Assembly: GCA_033439685.1 (NCBI GenBank)
Contig: JAUEDM010000007.1
Span: forward strand, 3,090,501 to 3,154,500
Direction: 5' to 3'
DNA: 64,000 nt
DNA from: Apodospora peruviana
Lineage: Eukaryota > Ascomycota > Sordariomycetes > Sordariales > Lasiosphaeriaceae
In this document: piece by piece, positions 11,040 to 22,040 of the stretch
How positions within the stretch are numbered: position 1 is the stretch's first letter
Layout of the letters: each line of letters starts with the position of its first letter
Position numbers and translations under genes: made by a program
Notes under the pieces: generated by a model
What the model saw: only the letters and a program-made list of their open reading frames with translations
Databases searched by the model: none
What the model was told of the DNA's origin: nothing

Positions 11040-11493
11040 GTTCTTTCTCCCCCCGAATTTGAGTTGCGGTGCTGTTGTTGGGCCCGTGGTTAGGCGGCGG
11101 GTTTGCTCGATACCCGACTAAATAAGGTACCAGATTGGGGTGGCTGCGAGTTTTGAGTTGAGGCTACGCCTCTTGCCGGGGCTGAGTTCGCAGCCAATCA
11201 TTAGGCCTGCTGTTTGATCCCCTACAAAATTTCAAGCCCTGACGGGTACATGCACTCACTCTCAGTATGTTCATATAATGCCCTTGGACGATGTCTTCAA
11301 ACAACAGAAACACAATACCTAAACGGTACATTCCCTAATACTATATTCAGCAGACAACATATTTATCATCCTAGTAGTGCCATCCTAGTAGTGCCCTCCA
11401 GTTAGGTATCTAACCCTCGCAAGCTACCCAACCGCCATTGGCAGCAAGTACGATAGACTGCTGCAGCATCTTGTTCGTTACCTTACTGAAGCA
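11040..11493. other. No recognisable gene
   Basis: This is the region downstream of the minus-strand P450. It includes a short duplicated word (cctagtagtgccctc-like, 11370-11400) and AT-rich sequence that may hold the P450 3' end. No poly(A) signal could be assigned with confidence. Confidence 0.4.
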
Positions 11494-13432
11494 TCATGTC
11501 CTCATCCTTACATGCACCGGCATTCCTCCGCTTACATGCGGCACAATCTTTCCCACCTGGTAGCATCGGTGCCCTTCCATTTCGTTCTTTGGACCTTGGT
11601 ATCCCCTGCCATATCACAGTTAGCGGTTTTTCTTTCTTCTGGTTTCACAAAACGAATGACTCACATCGCCTTATCCCACTTCCCCCACGCACATTCAATC
11701 TCCATCTCCCTAGCCACGGCCGCGACAGCCAACCTCAACTCCGCCATAGCCAGCTCCTGCCCAATACACTGACGCGGGCCCAGGCCAAACGCCCGCCACG
11801 CGTTCTTCCGTACGTGCAATTCCTCGTCCGGCCTCGCCAGCCACCGCTCGGGCAGGAACTCGTCCGCCCGCGGCCACGCACCTTCGTATTTCATGGACGC
11901 GACGATGGCGTCCCACACCATGAACCCGGCCGTGGGGTACACCGTGTCGTCTCCCGGCAGATGGAAGGTGAATTTCTCGTCGTCGGGTGGGGAGATTCGG
12001 ATGACGGCCCCGGAGGGTTGGAACCGCAGCACTTCCTTGATGAAGGCCGTGGTGTAGGGGAGCTGGTATAGCAAGTGTGGCTGGGCTCGCAGCAGCGGGA
12101 CGAGCGAGGCAGGGTCGGGGCCGAACACGGCGTCGAGCTCCCGCCGGAGGCTCGCCGCCGCGCGCGGGTAGATGCTCAGACTGTGCAAAGCCCAGCAGAG
12201 GGTCGCGGCGGTGGTGTCGTGGCCGGCGAAGACGGAGATTTTGAGTTGGCCGAGGAGGGTGTTGATGAAGAGAGCGTCTGGGCTAGGAGGAGTCGGTTGA
12301 AGAGGGTCGGTGGTAGTGGCCTCGCGGCGGAAGGCTTGGACTGCGAGATCAATGATGGTAGAGTTTGCGTTATTGCAGGTAATAGGAGGTTGAGACGGGG
12401 GATGCTCCGAGTCCGGGTTCGCTTGTGGTTTGGTGTCACTTGGTGAAGGATTCTCGAGTCGGGCGAGAATGTGCGGCATGAGAAACTGACGCATAACGCG
12501 CGAATTGCGGGCCATCTTCCAGTAGCGCACAGGGTTGAGGAGGTGAGGCAGAGTGAGGATATTGTATTCGAATAAGCAGTGGGTAAGCTGGTCGGCCATG
12601 GCGCGGCGGAATGGGCTGGGCCCCTGGGTTTGTTCGCCCAGGCGGATGTCAAGCGCTGCACGGGCGATGATGTCGAATGTGAGGCTGGTGGTCATAGGCT
12701 CGAGCTGGACTGAATCTCCCCAGGAGCCGTTCTCGCCGGCCTTGGAGCGAAGGACATCGCAGAACACGACGACCTCATCAAGAATGGTTGGGAGTAGGGC
12801 GGTGATGTTCTTGGGTGCAAAGCCGTAGCTTAGGCGAGTACGCCAAGTACGCCAGGTCTCACCTCGGAACGAAACAAGGTCGAGATTTTCTGTCAGAGGC
12901 TTGAGGTATCCGAGGGTGTTGGGGTGGTGGTGGTGGAGGTTGTAGAAGCTCTGACCAGGTAAGGCTGGGTCAATAGCTGTCGTGCCAGGTTAACGCCGTG
13001 AATATGATGGGTTGAGTCGACACCTACTGAAGATTATGGGCGGAGCAATAGGCCACATGTCAACATAAAGTAGACCAGGACACGACTTTTGATCAGGGTA
13101 AACCGACTTCCAGTTCTGCATCAAGAGACTCGCTATGTAGTTGGCATGCATATCGGACGGCTTTCCCTTTGTCAGGCGGTAGATGATGCCCAGGTGACCA
13201 AAAAGGAACGAATGTGGCATCATGGGCTGTCGGATCATGTTAGTGGCTCCGGAATATGGACGAAGGGTAGGGTAAGTCTGACAATGCCTTGGTCTTTGAG
13301 GCGCCGAAACATCATCCGAACTTCAAAGAAACGACGGAGCCCTTTGCATGCCCATATGAGGAGCATGAGTCCCAAGAATTGAAGCCATAGTGGTCTAAGA
13401 CTCGAGTAAGAGTTCAAGCAGAAAAGAGTCAT
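11494..13432 (-). CDS. Cytochrome P450 monooxygenase (590 aa, four exons)
   Basis: The CDS is the complement of 13432-13283, 13226-13028, 12976-11665 and 11605-11494, which join in frame. The introns are 49-59 nt, and two contain CTAAC branch-like words. The first uses a weak GTCAGA donor. An N-terminal membrane anchor (about residues 12-30) is followed by the hinge RLKDQGIPMMPHSFLFGHL. The I-helix oxygen motif is AGHDTTAATL, the K-helix ExxR is KEVLRFQP, then PERW, and the haem loop is FGLGPRQCIGQE. The C-terminus GKIVPHVSGGMPVHVRMR is typical of fungal class II P450s of secondary metabolism. It is anchored in the ER and uses electrons from cytochrome P450 reductase. It is divergent to the terpene synthase, which suggests it oxidises a terpene product, but the substrate cannot be read from sequence. 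An alternative ATG at 13519 would add 29 residues before the anchor. Confidence 0.9.
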
Positions 13433-14659
13433 CGCGTTGAGTGAAAGCTGGGGACACCGTTGCTGGCGATTGCTCTCTGTTGCTGGCGATAGCTGACCAT
13501 GCTTTATAAGATTCGTCAAGCAAATGTTGTAGAGTGGGATGGAGTTGATGGATATGGCCGTGCTAATAACTGGACACGATAATATAAAGAAATTTCAACG
13601 AGATGTATTCAATTACGTAAAGTTCCGAACCGAGGCATCGGAGGCTGTTTCAGCAAGACGCAGTCAATGATGCCGCCCTCAACACCGACGCAACCAATAA
13701 GTGGCGAAAGGAGTCAACAAAAGCTGAAGCCAAACATAGCAACTAACCTGTTGAAACTTCTTCATTTCCGTGACTGTGTCCCAGAAGTTCATGTAGTGCG
13801 GGACTTGAGGGCCGTTTTGGGATACAGCCCGGACCGTCTCCCAACCTAGCATTCGGGCCGTGCCCCGGGTCGTCCAATTGGGGACCCGGCAGTTTGAGAG
13901 TTACACCGCCACACTGCCCAACAGAGCTGACCCTACATACACCGGCGTGCCCGGGTTGCTCCAGTCGACATAGGAGAGCGTCGGTACCGAAGACTTGACA
14001 CTGACCGGCTGCATGGCACGAAAAAAGCTGAAAGGAAAACGGACCGAAGCGAAACTGAATTGCATGATGTTTTTGGTTTCGTTTTTTCTTTACTTCTTTG
14101 ATACAAAAACGTGGATGAAATGCTGCCGAGCTATTGGTCCTCGGGGGGTCCGAGCCGTGTTCTGGGAGTTCTATCCCATTTGTGCTGAATGCAAGAGGCA
14201 ACCTCGGCCGAGAAGCAATTCTCTCAAGTTCTGTTTTAGCTACCGCATGATCTCGAGTTTGCAGGATTCATAGATGGGGCGGTTTGAGCAATTTTTTCCC
14301 ATGACAGCTTCTCATTTGGAGCATTCCTCAACAATTTTTTACTCTTACATTACGTAAAACGACAAAGTTAAAGAATGGTCCAAATGGGAGGCTGTCATTA
14401 TGAATCCGGTAAACTCGAGATCGTACGGCAACAGTTGTTCGGAATGCCCTACCAGCTCAAACCTATAGTAAACCATCGGTGAGACGGCTGGAGCGGCCAA
14501 GCCCGTCCTCGACCTCACTACGGTCCACGTCGAGGTATATATGCACATACTTTTCCTTCCGCTTTTGTGATTAACCTACAACAACAACAATAACAGCATC
14601 TCCCAAGCCCCAAGCCATCATTCACATCGTCATTCATCTTGTTCTAGACTATAGCAACA
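13433..14659. promoter_or_regulatory. Shared intergenic region between the divergent P450 and terpene synthase
   Basis: These 1.2 kb must contain both promoters. A TATATAT box at 14536-14542 lies about 120 bases before the terpene synthase ATG, followed by a CAACAACAACAATAAC-type leader. An imperfect palindrome occupies 14240-14431. No coding sequence is supported here. Confidence 0.6.
14240..14431. repeat. Long imperfect inverted repeat (MITE-like)
   Basis: The left arm begins accgcatgatctcgagtt and continues tgcaggattcata; after a 27-base insertion it resumes at atgacagcttctcatttgga. The right arm, read as reverse complement from 14431, gives gccgtacgatctcgagtt, accggattcata and atgacagcctcccatttgga. 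The arms are about 70-95 bases and the centre lies near 14340-14360. Such a structure could be a degenerate non-autonomous transposon or a hairpin-forming regulatory element. Confidence 0.75.
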
Positions 14660-16180
14660 ATGACCATCCCTTACCGCAGTAGGCCTTTTCTGGCCTCTCT
14701 CGGCCGTCTTCCCGGACTGGAGGTAACCGCCCTCGATGGTCTCTCCTCCTCTCAACAAGACGCCATCATCGCTGCCACTAGCAAAATCTGCCGCAAGCTC
14801 ATGGAGGACCTTGGCGTCAGGTGGAAGCCGCAGCCCGCCGACAGCGCTCTTCGCAAACGCACAATAGATTGGATCAAAAACGAGCTCGAGCCTATCGTTG
14901 GCCCGGCTAGCAATCGCTTGCTCCTAAGCACCGACGTGGGTGTTACCTACACGGAACGCGTATATGAGGGCGGTGACTTCGAAACATGCGTGGCCATGGT
15001 CAAATACGTGTCCTTGGCCATCTACCTGGACGACGTGATTGATAAGAACGCGTCCATGGCAAAAGAGGCCGAAGGGTTCTTGTTCAACGCACTCGCGGCT
15101 CCAAAAGATGCATACATGCCCCAGACTACTCCAGACCCAGGCAACCGAGACAATAACAGACTCTGGCTCGACCAGTACCGCCAAGTGTCCGTCAACCTGG
15201 CCCGCCACATGTCGGACCCCTTTGTGAGCAACATGCTTCTGCATTCGTGCACGCTTTACATTGAAGGCTGCGCTCTCGAGTACCACATCCAGCGTGACCA
15301 GGAAAAGTACTTCTTGGTCCGCGACTCGGCTGCCGAGCGAGCGCGGGATGATGCAGAGAAGCTCGCCAGGGACAGGGGGCTGGATATTCCGCTGCCGTTG
15401 GATACCGATCGGCAGCGGGTTGTTGTTGTTGGACATGAGTCTTCTTCTCCTTCGCCACCACCGGAAAATGATGAGAAAATCCCCTCATCAGACAGCAGTG
15501 TCGATGACGGGAATGTTGCCCAACAACTGGACGACAATTACCTCGTCCCACACGGCTGGCCGCTCTGGCTGCGAGAGCGCTCCGCCGTGGCCGAGACCTT
15601 TGCCATCACCTCGTTTTGCTGCGCCCCCGATGGCGTCACCCTACCCACCTACCTTTGGGTCACAGCCATCCCGGAGCTGCGCAGCATCATCCTCTCCATC
15701 AACGATGTCTTGTCGTTTGCGAAGGAGCTTCTGGCCAATGATACCACCTCTTCGCTTGCCGTTCTGACCAAGGAGCGGAGATTGCTGGGCGTGCCCGGTA
15801 CGGCGAGAGATGGAGGTTGGTGTCTTGGGGATTCTTTTGAGGAGGTCGTGGGCAAGATACTCGTTGCTGGGGCGCGGATCAATAGACTTCTGAGGCCGAG
15901 CGTGCAGGGCGTGAGGTATGATAGCCAGGGGAGGGTGTACGGGCTGAGCGAGCTGGCAGCCATGTTGAAAGATACAGAGGGGGTTGTGGAAAAGGAGGAC
16001 GTATACAAGGCGCTGGCTTTGCGGTTGTGGGAAACCCATCAGAGGGGATATGTGGCGTGGCATTTTCAGAGTCCGAGGTATCGCGCACATGAGCTGTTTG
16101 ACTGGGTAAGGGAGACAATGGGCGAAGGGGAGAAAGAGGCGGGGCCGGAGTGGTTGGTGGGTGCTTTTCGCGAGGTGTAA
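14660..16180 (+). CDS. Class I terpene synthase, trichodiene/longiborneol-synthase-like (506 aa)
   Basis: This is a single-exon gene. The metal-binding aspartate motif is complete: YLDDVIDK with D124, D125 and D128. The NSE/DTE motif is NDVLSFAKE with N348, S352 and E356. Both fit the Tri5-like family of sesquiterpene cyclases, which bind Mg2+ and ionise farnesyl diphosphate. Trichodiene synthase has about 380 residues; this protein is longer because of an insertion around residues 225-295, rich in Ser, Pro, Asp and Glu, probably a surface loop. A downstream LWETHQRGYVAWHFQSPRY helix also fits the fold. The start is chosen for its TATA box and leader and because the N-terminus fits the family. 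The product skeleton cannot be predicted. It is divergent from a P450, as in many small fungal terpenoid clusters. Confidence 0.9.
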   Translation: MTIPYRSRPFLASLGRLPGLEVTALDGLSSSQQDAIIAATSKICRKLMEDLGVRWKPQPADSALRKRTIDWIKNELEPIVGPASNRLLLSTDVGVTYTERVYEGGDFETCVAMVKYVSLAIYLDDVIDKNASMAKEAEGFLFNALAAPKDAYMPQTTPDPGNRDNNRLWLDQYRQVSVNLARHMSDPFVSNMLLHSCTLYIEGCALEYHIQRDQEKYFLVRDSAAERARDDAEKLARDRGLDIPLPLDTDRQRVVVVGHESSSPSPPPENDEKIPSSDSSVDDGNVAQQLDDNYLVPHGWPLWLRERSAVAETFAITSFCCAPDGVTLPTYLWVTAIPELRSIILSINDVLSFAKELLANDTTSSLAVLTKERRLLGVPGTARDGGWCLGDSFEEVVGKILVAGARINRLLRPSVQGVRYDSQGRVYGLSELAAMLKDTEGVVEKEDVYKALALRLWETHQRGYVAWHFQSPRYRAHELFDWVRETMGEGEKEAGPEWLVGAFREV

Positions 16181-16199
16181 GCAGACACTATAGCAAGAA

Positions 16200-17880
16200 G
16201 GCGCAGATTTGGCGAGTTTCTTGATTTCCAAAATGACAATACAGCAAGAGGTGGTCCAGGGGTACTGTGGGAAACGTCTTACCAAACCGGAGTACGTCCC
16301 GCATGTGTAGATATTATCTAGGAGCACCGCCCCACTAACGTCCGCAAAGTCTTCTCTCTAGCCGTTCACAGCGCTGTAATCCAATGATAGTATAATCTTT
16401 TTATTCCCTGCGTTCCTCTACCTATGCTGCTCGGTTGCGGTGAACAGCATCGACCGAGGAGAGCGTTCCGCTGATTAAGTAAGGTAGGTAACTTCATGAA
16501 CGATAGCGGTAAAACTATAACCGTTGGAGCGTCCGAGGAGTGCTACCACAGATATATCTCATTGGAAGAATCGCGAGCTCGCAAGACTCTCAGGACATCT
16601 GGCCAGAGATCGTTGCGCCTGTCTCCCTAACCGTCGCCGTTGGCGCCACGGCCACCGGGGCTAGCCTCGCACAGGATGGAGAAGCGCATGATCAGTCCGC
16701 CACAGGAGATGTCGCTTGAACCTGAACGGGACAACGGTTGTCGTGCGCGTGGCTGAAGGTCCTCGGGAGCTTCAAGATCCGAGTAAGAGTTCGTCACTTA
16801 GGCACCGCTCTAGGCCGCGTCCACAACGGGTATCGCATCGAAGACTGCAGGGGTATGATTATGACCTAAACGTCGACCACTTTAAGGTCACCGGCGTGGG
16901 TTGATAGTCAAGGAGACTTGCTAGCCAGGAAGGACTACCTAAGAAAGACGTCTAGAAAATGGTCTGGAGTTGGTGCGATATACTTCGGTTTTCTCGTCAT
17001 CACAAGCACGATTGCCGCGAGACAGGTTATTTTGAACTTTTGCCAGTTTGACGATGGCCAGTTGCCACGATTTCCCCAACAGAACGTTATGCTTCCTCGT
17101 TCAACAGCAGTGATCCAGTCGTGCGGACCCTCTAGTGTCGTCTCTCCAGCAGTTGTTGTCTCTTCCGCCCACATTCAAGACAAATTGCTGTGAAAGGGGA
17201 CGGGGCTGAGGGTTTTCTAGCCCTGACGAGGAGCTGCTGTTGATGACTAAGGTAGGTACTTGCCGGCCCAGGTAAACAAACAGTAGTAAGGCAGCAGGCG
17301 AGCCACGTGAGTGACGTGACCACCGGCCCCCCTAGCTGCTGAAGACCCCTCGCTCGATACTCGCAACCCCACATATAACCGGCCGGAGACCCAAGTCGCC
17401 CAACCACGACAGCCTGGTGTAGTTGACGGAGGCGGGGTCAAGTCATGACTATCATGTTGCCTGTCATTCCTCTTTGTGTTCATCCTCTGTGATAATGGCA
17501 AATATCACCCGTCTACATTTTTTTTGACAGTGCCAGACATGACTTGGATATGTTATTCATCTCCTGGACGACGGCAAAGGCCACAAGGCCATGGTGAGGC
17601 TATAAGAAGGACGTCTGATCCTCTGTTGCAGCATGGTTCTAACTTTACAATTCCCCTCCGACCGGCACAGGGTCGCTACCACACCGAGTGTTGGGCCAAA
17701 CAACGAGACCTGGAGTCAGGCTAATGGGTCGTCCTTGTCACGGAGTTCCGGCCCAAGTTCACTCGAGAACAAGAACGGTTCAGATTACGTACCCTCAAAT
17801 ACGTCATTATGCGCATCATCAAGACCATCGAGCCGCCAGGTACGCGAATACGACTGTCGTAAAGCCGGACCCGGCGGACA
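16200..17880. other. No recognisable gene
   Basis: This region holds the terpene synthase 3' end and unassigned sequence. Short open frames on both strands lack protein-like composition, and I found no RNA gene. Confidence 0.4.
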
Positions 17881-18189
17881 TTTTGTCACGTCCTGGCCGA
17901 ACTGGTGATGGCTTCCCAAGGATTGGCCTGTGGAGAGCTGTCAGTATATACTACAGAGGTTCGAAATCTTCCAGGCCTGTCCTTTTGGGCAACCAGGTTT
18001 GGCACAAGCCCACCTTTCTCTGACATGAACTCCGAAACGGAATCCTTGTTGTTGGCAGGCGCACTGCCCGCCTCCGTGAGCGCGTTTGTGAGGACGCCGC
18101 GCAAAGCCGCGTGCGTTTTAAGCAGGGTGATGTAGCCGACAGCCTTAAGGAACCCAGTTAGACCCTTTTCACCTTGTCTTGCAAGGCTG

Positions 18190-18605
18190 TCGGCTACATC
18201 ATCCTTGCCTCCTCGAAGATGGGCAAGTCGTTTCTGGCCAGTCCTGGAAGCAGACTCCACCAGGTTCTGGATTGGGGCGGTGTAGACAGCCCGTCCGGAG
18301 TCTCCCTTTGCCCAGGAACTGGCGGAGTCTCCTCTTTCTCGGGTGCAGAACTTTGCCGCCGCTTCGATCTTTGGCTCGGGGCCAGCACCGGTTCGCTTTC
18401 GCTTTCCGCAAATGGTTTGGGTTTGCACTTTGTTAAACTGCTGCCAATCCGGGTAGAACGCCGTATAGTCCTTGGCTTTCGGAGCGGTCTGCCCGGATTG
18501 GCAGCAGATCGGTGTTATATAACGTATTAAAAGGTTGGGTTTGAACTTTGTTGAACTGCTGCCAATCCGGGTAGAGCGCCGCAAAGTCCTTGGCTGACGC
18601 GTACC
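18190..18605 (-). pseudogene. Brr2-like helicase fragment (start of second helicase cassette), internally duplicated
   Basis: Minus strand: AKDFAALYPDWQQFNKVQTQ, FNTLYNTD, then a second copy AKDYTAFYPDWQQFNKVQTQ, then SGRAVYTAPIQNLVES and RLAHLRGGKDDV. In Brr2 this corresponds to the Q-motif region 'LYP-W--FNKIQTQ-FN-LYNTD' and motif Ia 'GRAVYIAP-QeLVd', 'kRL-hLRGGKe'. The P-loop (GAPTGSGKT), which should lie between them, is missing. The about 70-bp segment encoding the Q-motif is duplicated. In an intact protein this part would directly follow the fragment at 10.2-10.5 kb, but here it lies upstream of it on the same strand, so the order is permuted. Confidence 0.6.
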
Positions 18606-18619
18606 CGGATTGGCAGCAG
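18438..18619. repeat. Four alternating direct/inverted copies of a 16-bp word
   Basis: ctgctgccaatccggg occurs at 18438-18453 and 18556-18571, and its exact reverse complement occurs at 18492-18507 and 18604-18619. Each pair can form a 16-bp stem with a loop of 38 or 32 bases. The word encodes YPDWQQ on the minus strand, so the array arose by copying from the helicase fragment. Confidence 0.9.
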
Positions 18620-18694
18620 ATCGAGCAGTTCAGTATGTGGAGGAAACCTCTCACTGTTCTGGAACAGAAACTGTTCCTGTGCCAAGTCGGAGGC

Positions 18695-18730
18695 CGGTAG
18701 CGGTGGGAAGGCCGTGCGAGGGTCCTTCTG
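18695..18730 (+). repeat. 36-bp segment shared with 52208-52243
   Basis: The two segments share ggtagcggtggg, then agg, then tgcgagggtccttctg, with four mismatches in 36 bases. They lie 33.5 kb apart, both in decayed regions. The origin is unknown. Confidence 0.8.
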
Positions 18731-18959
18731 TCCTGGCTGGAGGGGTAGGCTGCTTTCCTTCCATAGGTTTGACAGCGTGTGAGGAGAAGGCGCCGTCCTA
18801 CCCCTCGAACCGAGAGTGATGGTAGTCTAACCTGGGGGCCAGGCTCCGTACTCTGACAGGTGTTTGGACAAAATATTCCCACAAGAGTATTCTGGCATGT
18901 AGTCGTACAAATAGTTGAACAAGATACTCGCACACGATACTTGAACAAATAATCGTACA

Positions 18960-21870
18960 ATAATATTCGACAGGGTGTACTCGGACAGTGATGGATGATC
19001 CTGCTAGGTCGCCAGAGGCACTCCGCTTGTCGTTGGGGAACAGGATCTGAAAACCCCGGCGGTCAAGGTAATGGAATCCCTTTGTCGTATTTGAGATTGT
19101 TCAGTGCCGTGTCAATGGCTGTGTCGGAATAGAGAAATTCGTTGGCTGAATGGAGGTGTGGTTGGCGCTTTCCTTGGTGACCACGATGCTTTGTTGGATG
19201 ATAGTGACGAAACGCGATTAAGAGCAAGAGGCGAGAGAGGATGAGAGTCATGCATCTGCTCAGGCCTCAGGCCTCAGGCCTTGACTACTTAAGTATGCCA
19301 TATGACCGGGTCCTGTGTTGCAGGAGAACTATCAATTCACCGGAACTGTGTTGCTGGAAACCGAAGATTGACAGTAATGGTGGTAACGATGACGACTGAA
19401 GATATCAATTTCTCTCCATCTTTGCTGGTCCTAGAAAAGGAAAATTGTGCAGATCTCTTGGCCTGCGCTTCTGCTCGCAAGATTTGGCAGCTGTGTGAAC
19501 TGAAGCTTAAGGGCGGTGGACCAAGAAGAGGCGAAATAATCCACAGATATCCAGCACACGCGCGAGCATATAAGCAGGGATGACCGCGAGTTTGATTTGG
19601 CAGGATGTTGTTTCGTGAAGAACATACATGCAGGTCGTATGGTCCAGGGTCAGAGGATCTGCTTGGTAGACGAGAAAGCAATCCTGATATTGTTGGCTTA
19701 AGCGTCGATGAGCTGTGGAAATGGCTGTGCAAGACCTGGTGGCTGACTTGTGCTTGTCGGCACACTCTTTGATGCTTTGGAGGTACTGAATGACGGCGGG
19801 TTCGGAGTCCCCGATGGTTGGCGTCATTTGCTGCTGCAAGTCAAAGCCGGTGCTCTTCTTGTGTGTGCCATCAATGACGGCTGCGCTCCTGAGCTGAGGC
19901 TGACCGATGGCTTGTGGAGGAGAGATCCATCGGGCATGTTCCTGATTGTGTCTGCCGGGTGAGGATGACTGCGTTGTTCGGATTAATTGTTGCAGGACGT
20001 GTGGACGAGAGCCGGTCCATGATATTATTTCGGTAGTATGTAACAGACGAGGAACGGTTGTCCCAGCCTCAGGTCTTAGCCGAGCAGTTGAAGCCTTGCC
20101 AAGACATGAGTGTTTGCCACAACGAGGTAACAGAACTGATTGCCTGCGCGGTGATGATTAGCTTGTTGTCGGAAATTTGAAGACAGCAAGACGGAACAAA
20201 CCTTTCAAACAAAATCCAGTGGCGAGTCGACACGTGTGGCATCAGACAGAGTTCCTCTGGAATAATTGCCAGTTTTTCCGAACTTAGAGCTTGGTGCCAA
20301 ATGTGTAGGTCGCTTTCCAGTCCAAGCTTGTGCTCGGGGGAACTCGAATTGTGTCGATTCGGCTGTCTTGAGTGTCGGCAAATCACTATGCGGTCTCGTG
20401 CCCAAACACGACGCGTCTGGGAGCTATGAAGACCATGGCAAGACAAGGCTATCTGCCATACTGGGTCTAAGACCAGTAGAATGTGTCTGTTTCTCCTTTG
20501 AAAGCATCTCCTGTAGTTGGGACAGTTGTCAGCGTCTGCCTGGTAATTGACTGATCCGTGGCACTGAGAAGCAACTGAAAGTGACCGGGAGAATATTATG
20601 CTCATGAGGCAGACCCCAGAGCGGGAAAATATAGTTTCACACTGGAGGGGAAAGTTCTTTGGAAAGTAAAGCGGGCTGGGGCCCGATAGAAGGTGTCCCA
20701 GGCGATGCCTCTCCGCGTTGTGCAGCGGAAACAAACATGAATTTGGTGGTCACAACCACTAATGTGTCGTGCTTGTGTGGAGGCGGAAATGATGATGACA
20801 ATGATGATGATGAGGCAAGTGGCGGAGGTATTTTTGAAGCACACACGGAGTGGTTCGGGGGTAGTTGGTTCCAGGCAGAGGGAGTAGGGGGTATCCAGGA
20901 TGACGGGTGTTTGGGATGGCGAGAGGGTTAAAACCAAACCGATGGAGGTTAGCACATACCTTTCCGAGGTTGGCAATGATGCTCAAGGCTGATGATGTAG
21001 AGACAACGCCTCCGCAAGTGAAAAAGACGTGGCCGAAGCCTGCGCTTGCTCCTAGGGGCACCGAGTGCCGCGTGAGGGAAGAAGGTTGTGCAGAGAAAGA
21101 TGCCCACGGAGAGACACGAGGTCGGCTAACTCCAGAAGCAGGGAAGTGTTGACGACGACGAGAACGATGAAGACGAGGACAACATAGGTAAGGGAGTATT
21201 AGGAGGAACAGGTTGTCGTGGGAGAAAGAAAGATGGTGAGAACAACAAGGCAGTGAAGAAATCACGCAGGAGGGAGGGGTTGAGTGGGTTGAAAGATGTG
21301 GAAGGAACTGGAGAGAGTGATTATGTAATAGGGATTTGATTTGATTTTGTGAAAGAGTGCGGTTTGTGGTGATGTGGTGTACCAAGCCTGTGACTAAGCC
21401 CCTACTGACTGAGGGTTCCACCCATCGACAGGGGCGCAGCCACATTCAGGTTTTCCAGGAGGCCTGTAATTATCCGGCAGGCACCGTACCTGCTGAGTGA
21501 GTACCTAGGGCACGAGAGGACATGCATGCTGCTTAAGCCAGTTGAATACACCAAGGCCCCAGCGGTGGCACCAGGAGCCGCATCACTGGAAAAATGGCAT
21601 CGATCGTTACCAGTCTCATTCATCACTATCTTGCGCTGTAGGTAGGGCTTTGACTGTCTGTAACTATGGTTGTACCTCTACATAGTACCTGTCCAAGATG
21701 GAACCTCTGATAATATCACAACGGCCCTGCGCCACTTGACTGGATGTCTCTTGGTTTCAGCCGCTGAATTAGCCAATTGCAAGGGTGGTGGAACGGCAAT
21801 CTTCAAGCACCCTCCTAACAAGGACCGCTGCAGGAGGAAGGCGCAGGACCCGCGGAAGTCGATACGTGCC
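18960..21870. other. Gene-poor region, no gene assigned
   Basis: Open frames on the minus strand (for example 19507-19839, containing IQYLQSIKECADKHKSA) have local protein-like composition, but I recognise no family and see no consistent splice structure. A triplicated ctcaggc word lies at 19259-19281. Some of this could be a decayed minus-strand gene. Confidence 0.4.
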
Positions 21871-22040
21871 GTGTGTCGAGTGGCGATCTGAGCCGCGGAA
21901 CTGGGTTTAAAGATGTGCCCCTCCAGAATGCATCGCTGGACCGATCCCAACAACATCACCTCTTGGGCTTCATTTCAATTCGCACCCCAGCCCCAGCAAT
22001 ACTTGTCATTGCTCGACTCTTTCGAGACACTGCCGCGGCG

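Noticed and set aside
14924..15436. Minus-strand frame inside the terpene synthase
   Set aside because: Antisense shadow of a complete, motif-bearing gene.
20759..21445. A 228-codon minus-strand frame
   Set aside because: Low-complexity Ser/His/Pro/Leu composition with a ccatcatcatcatt-type run; no domain recognised.
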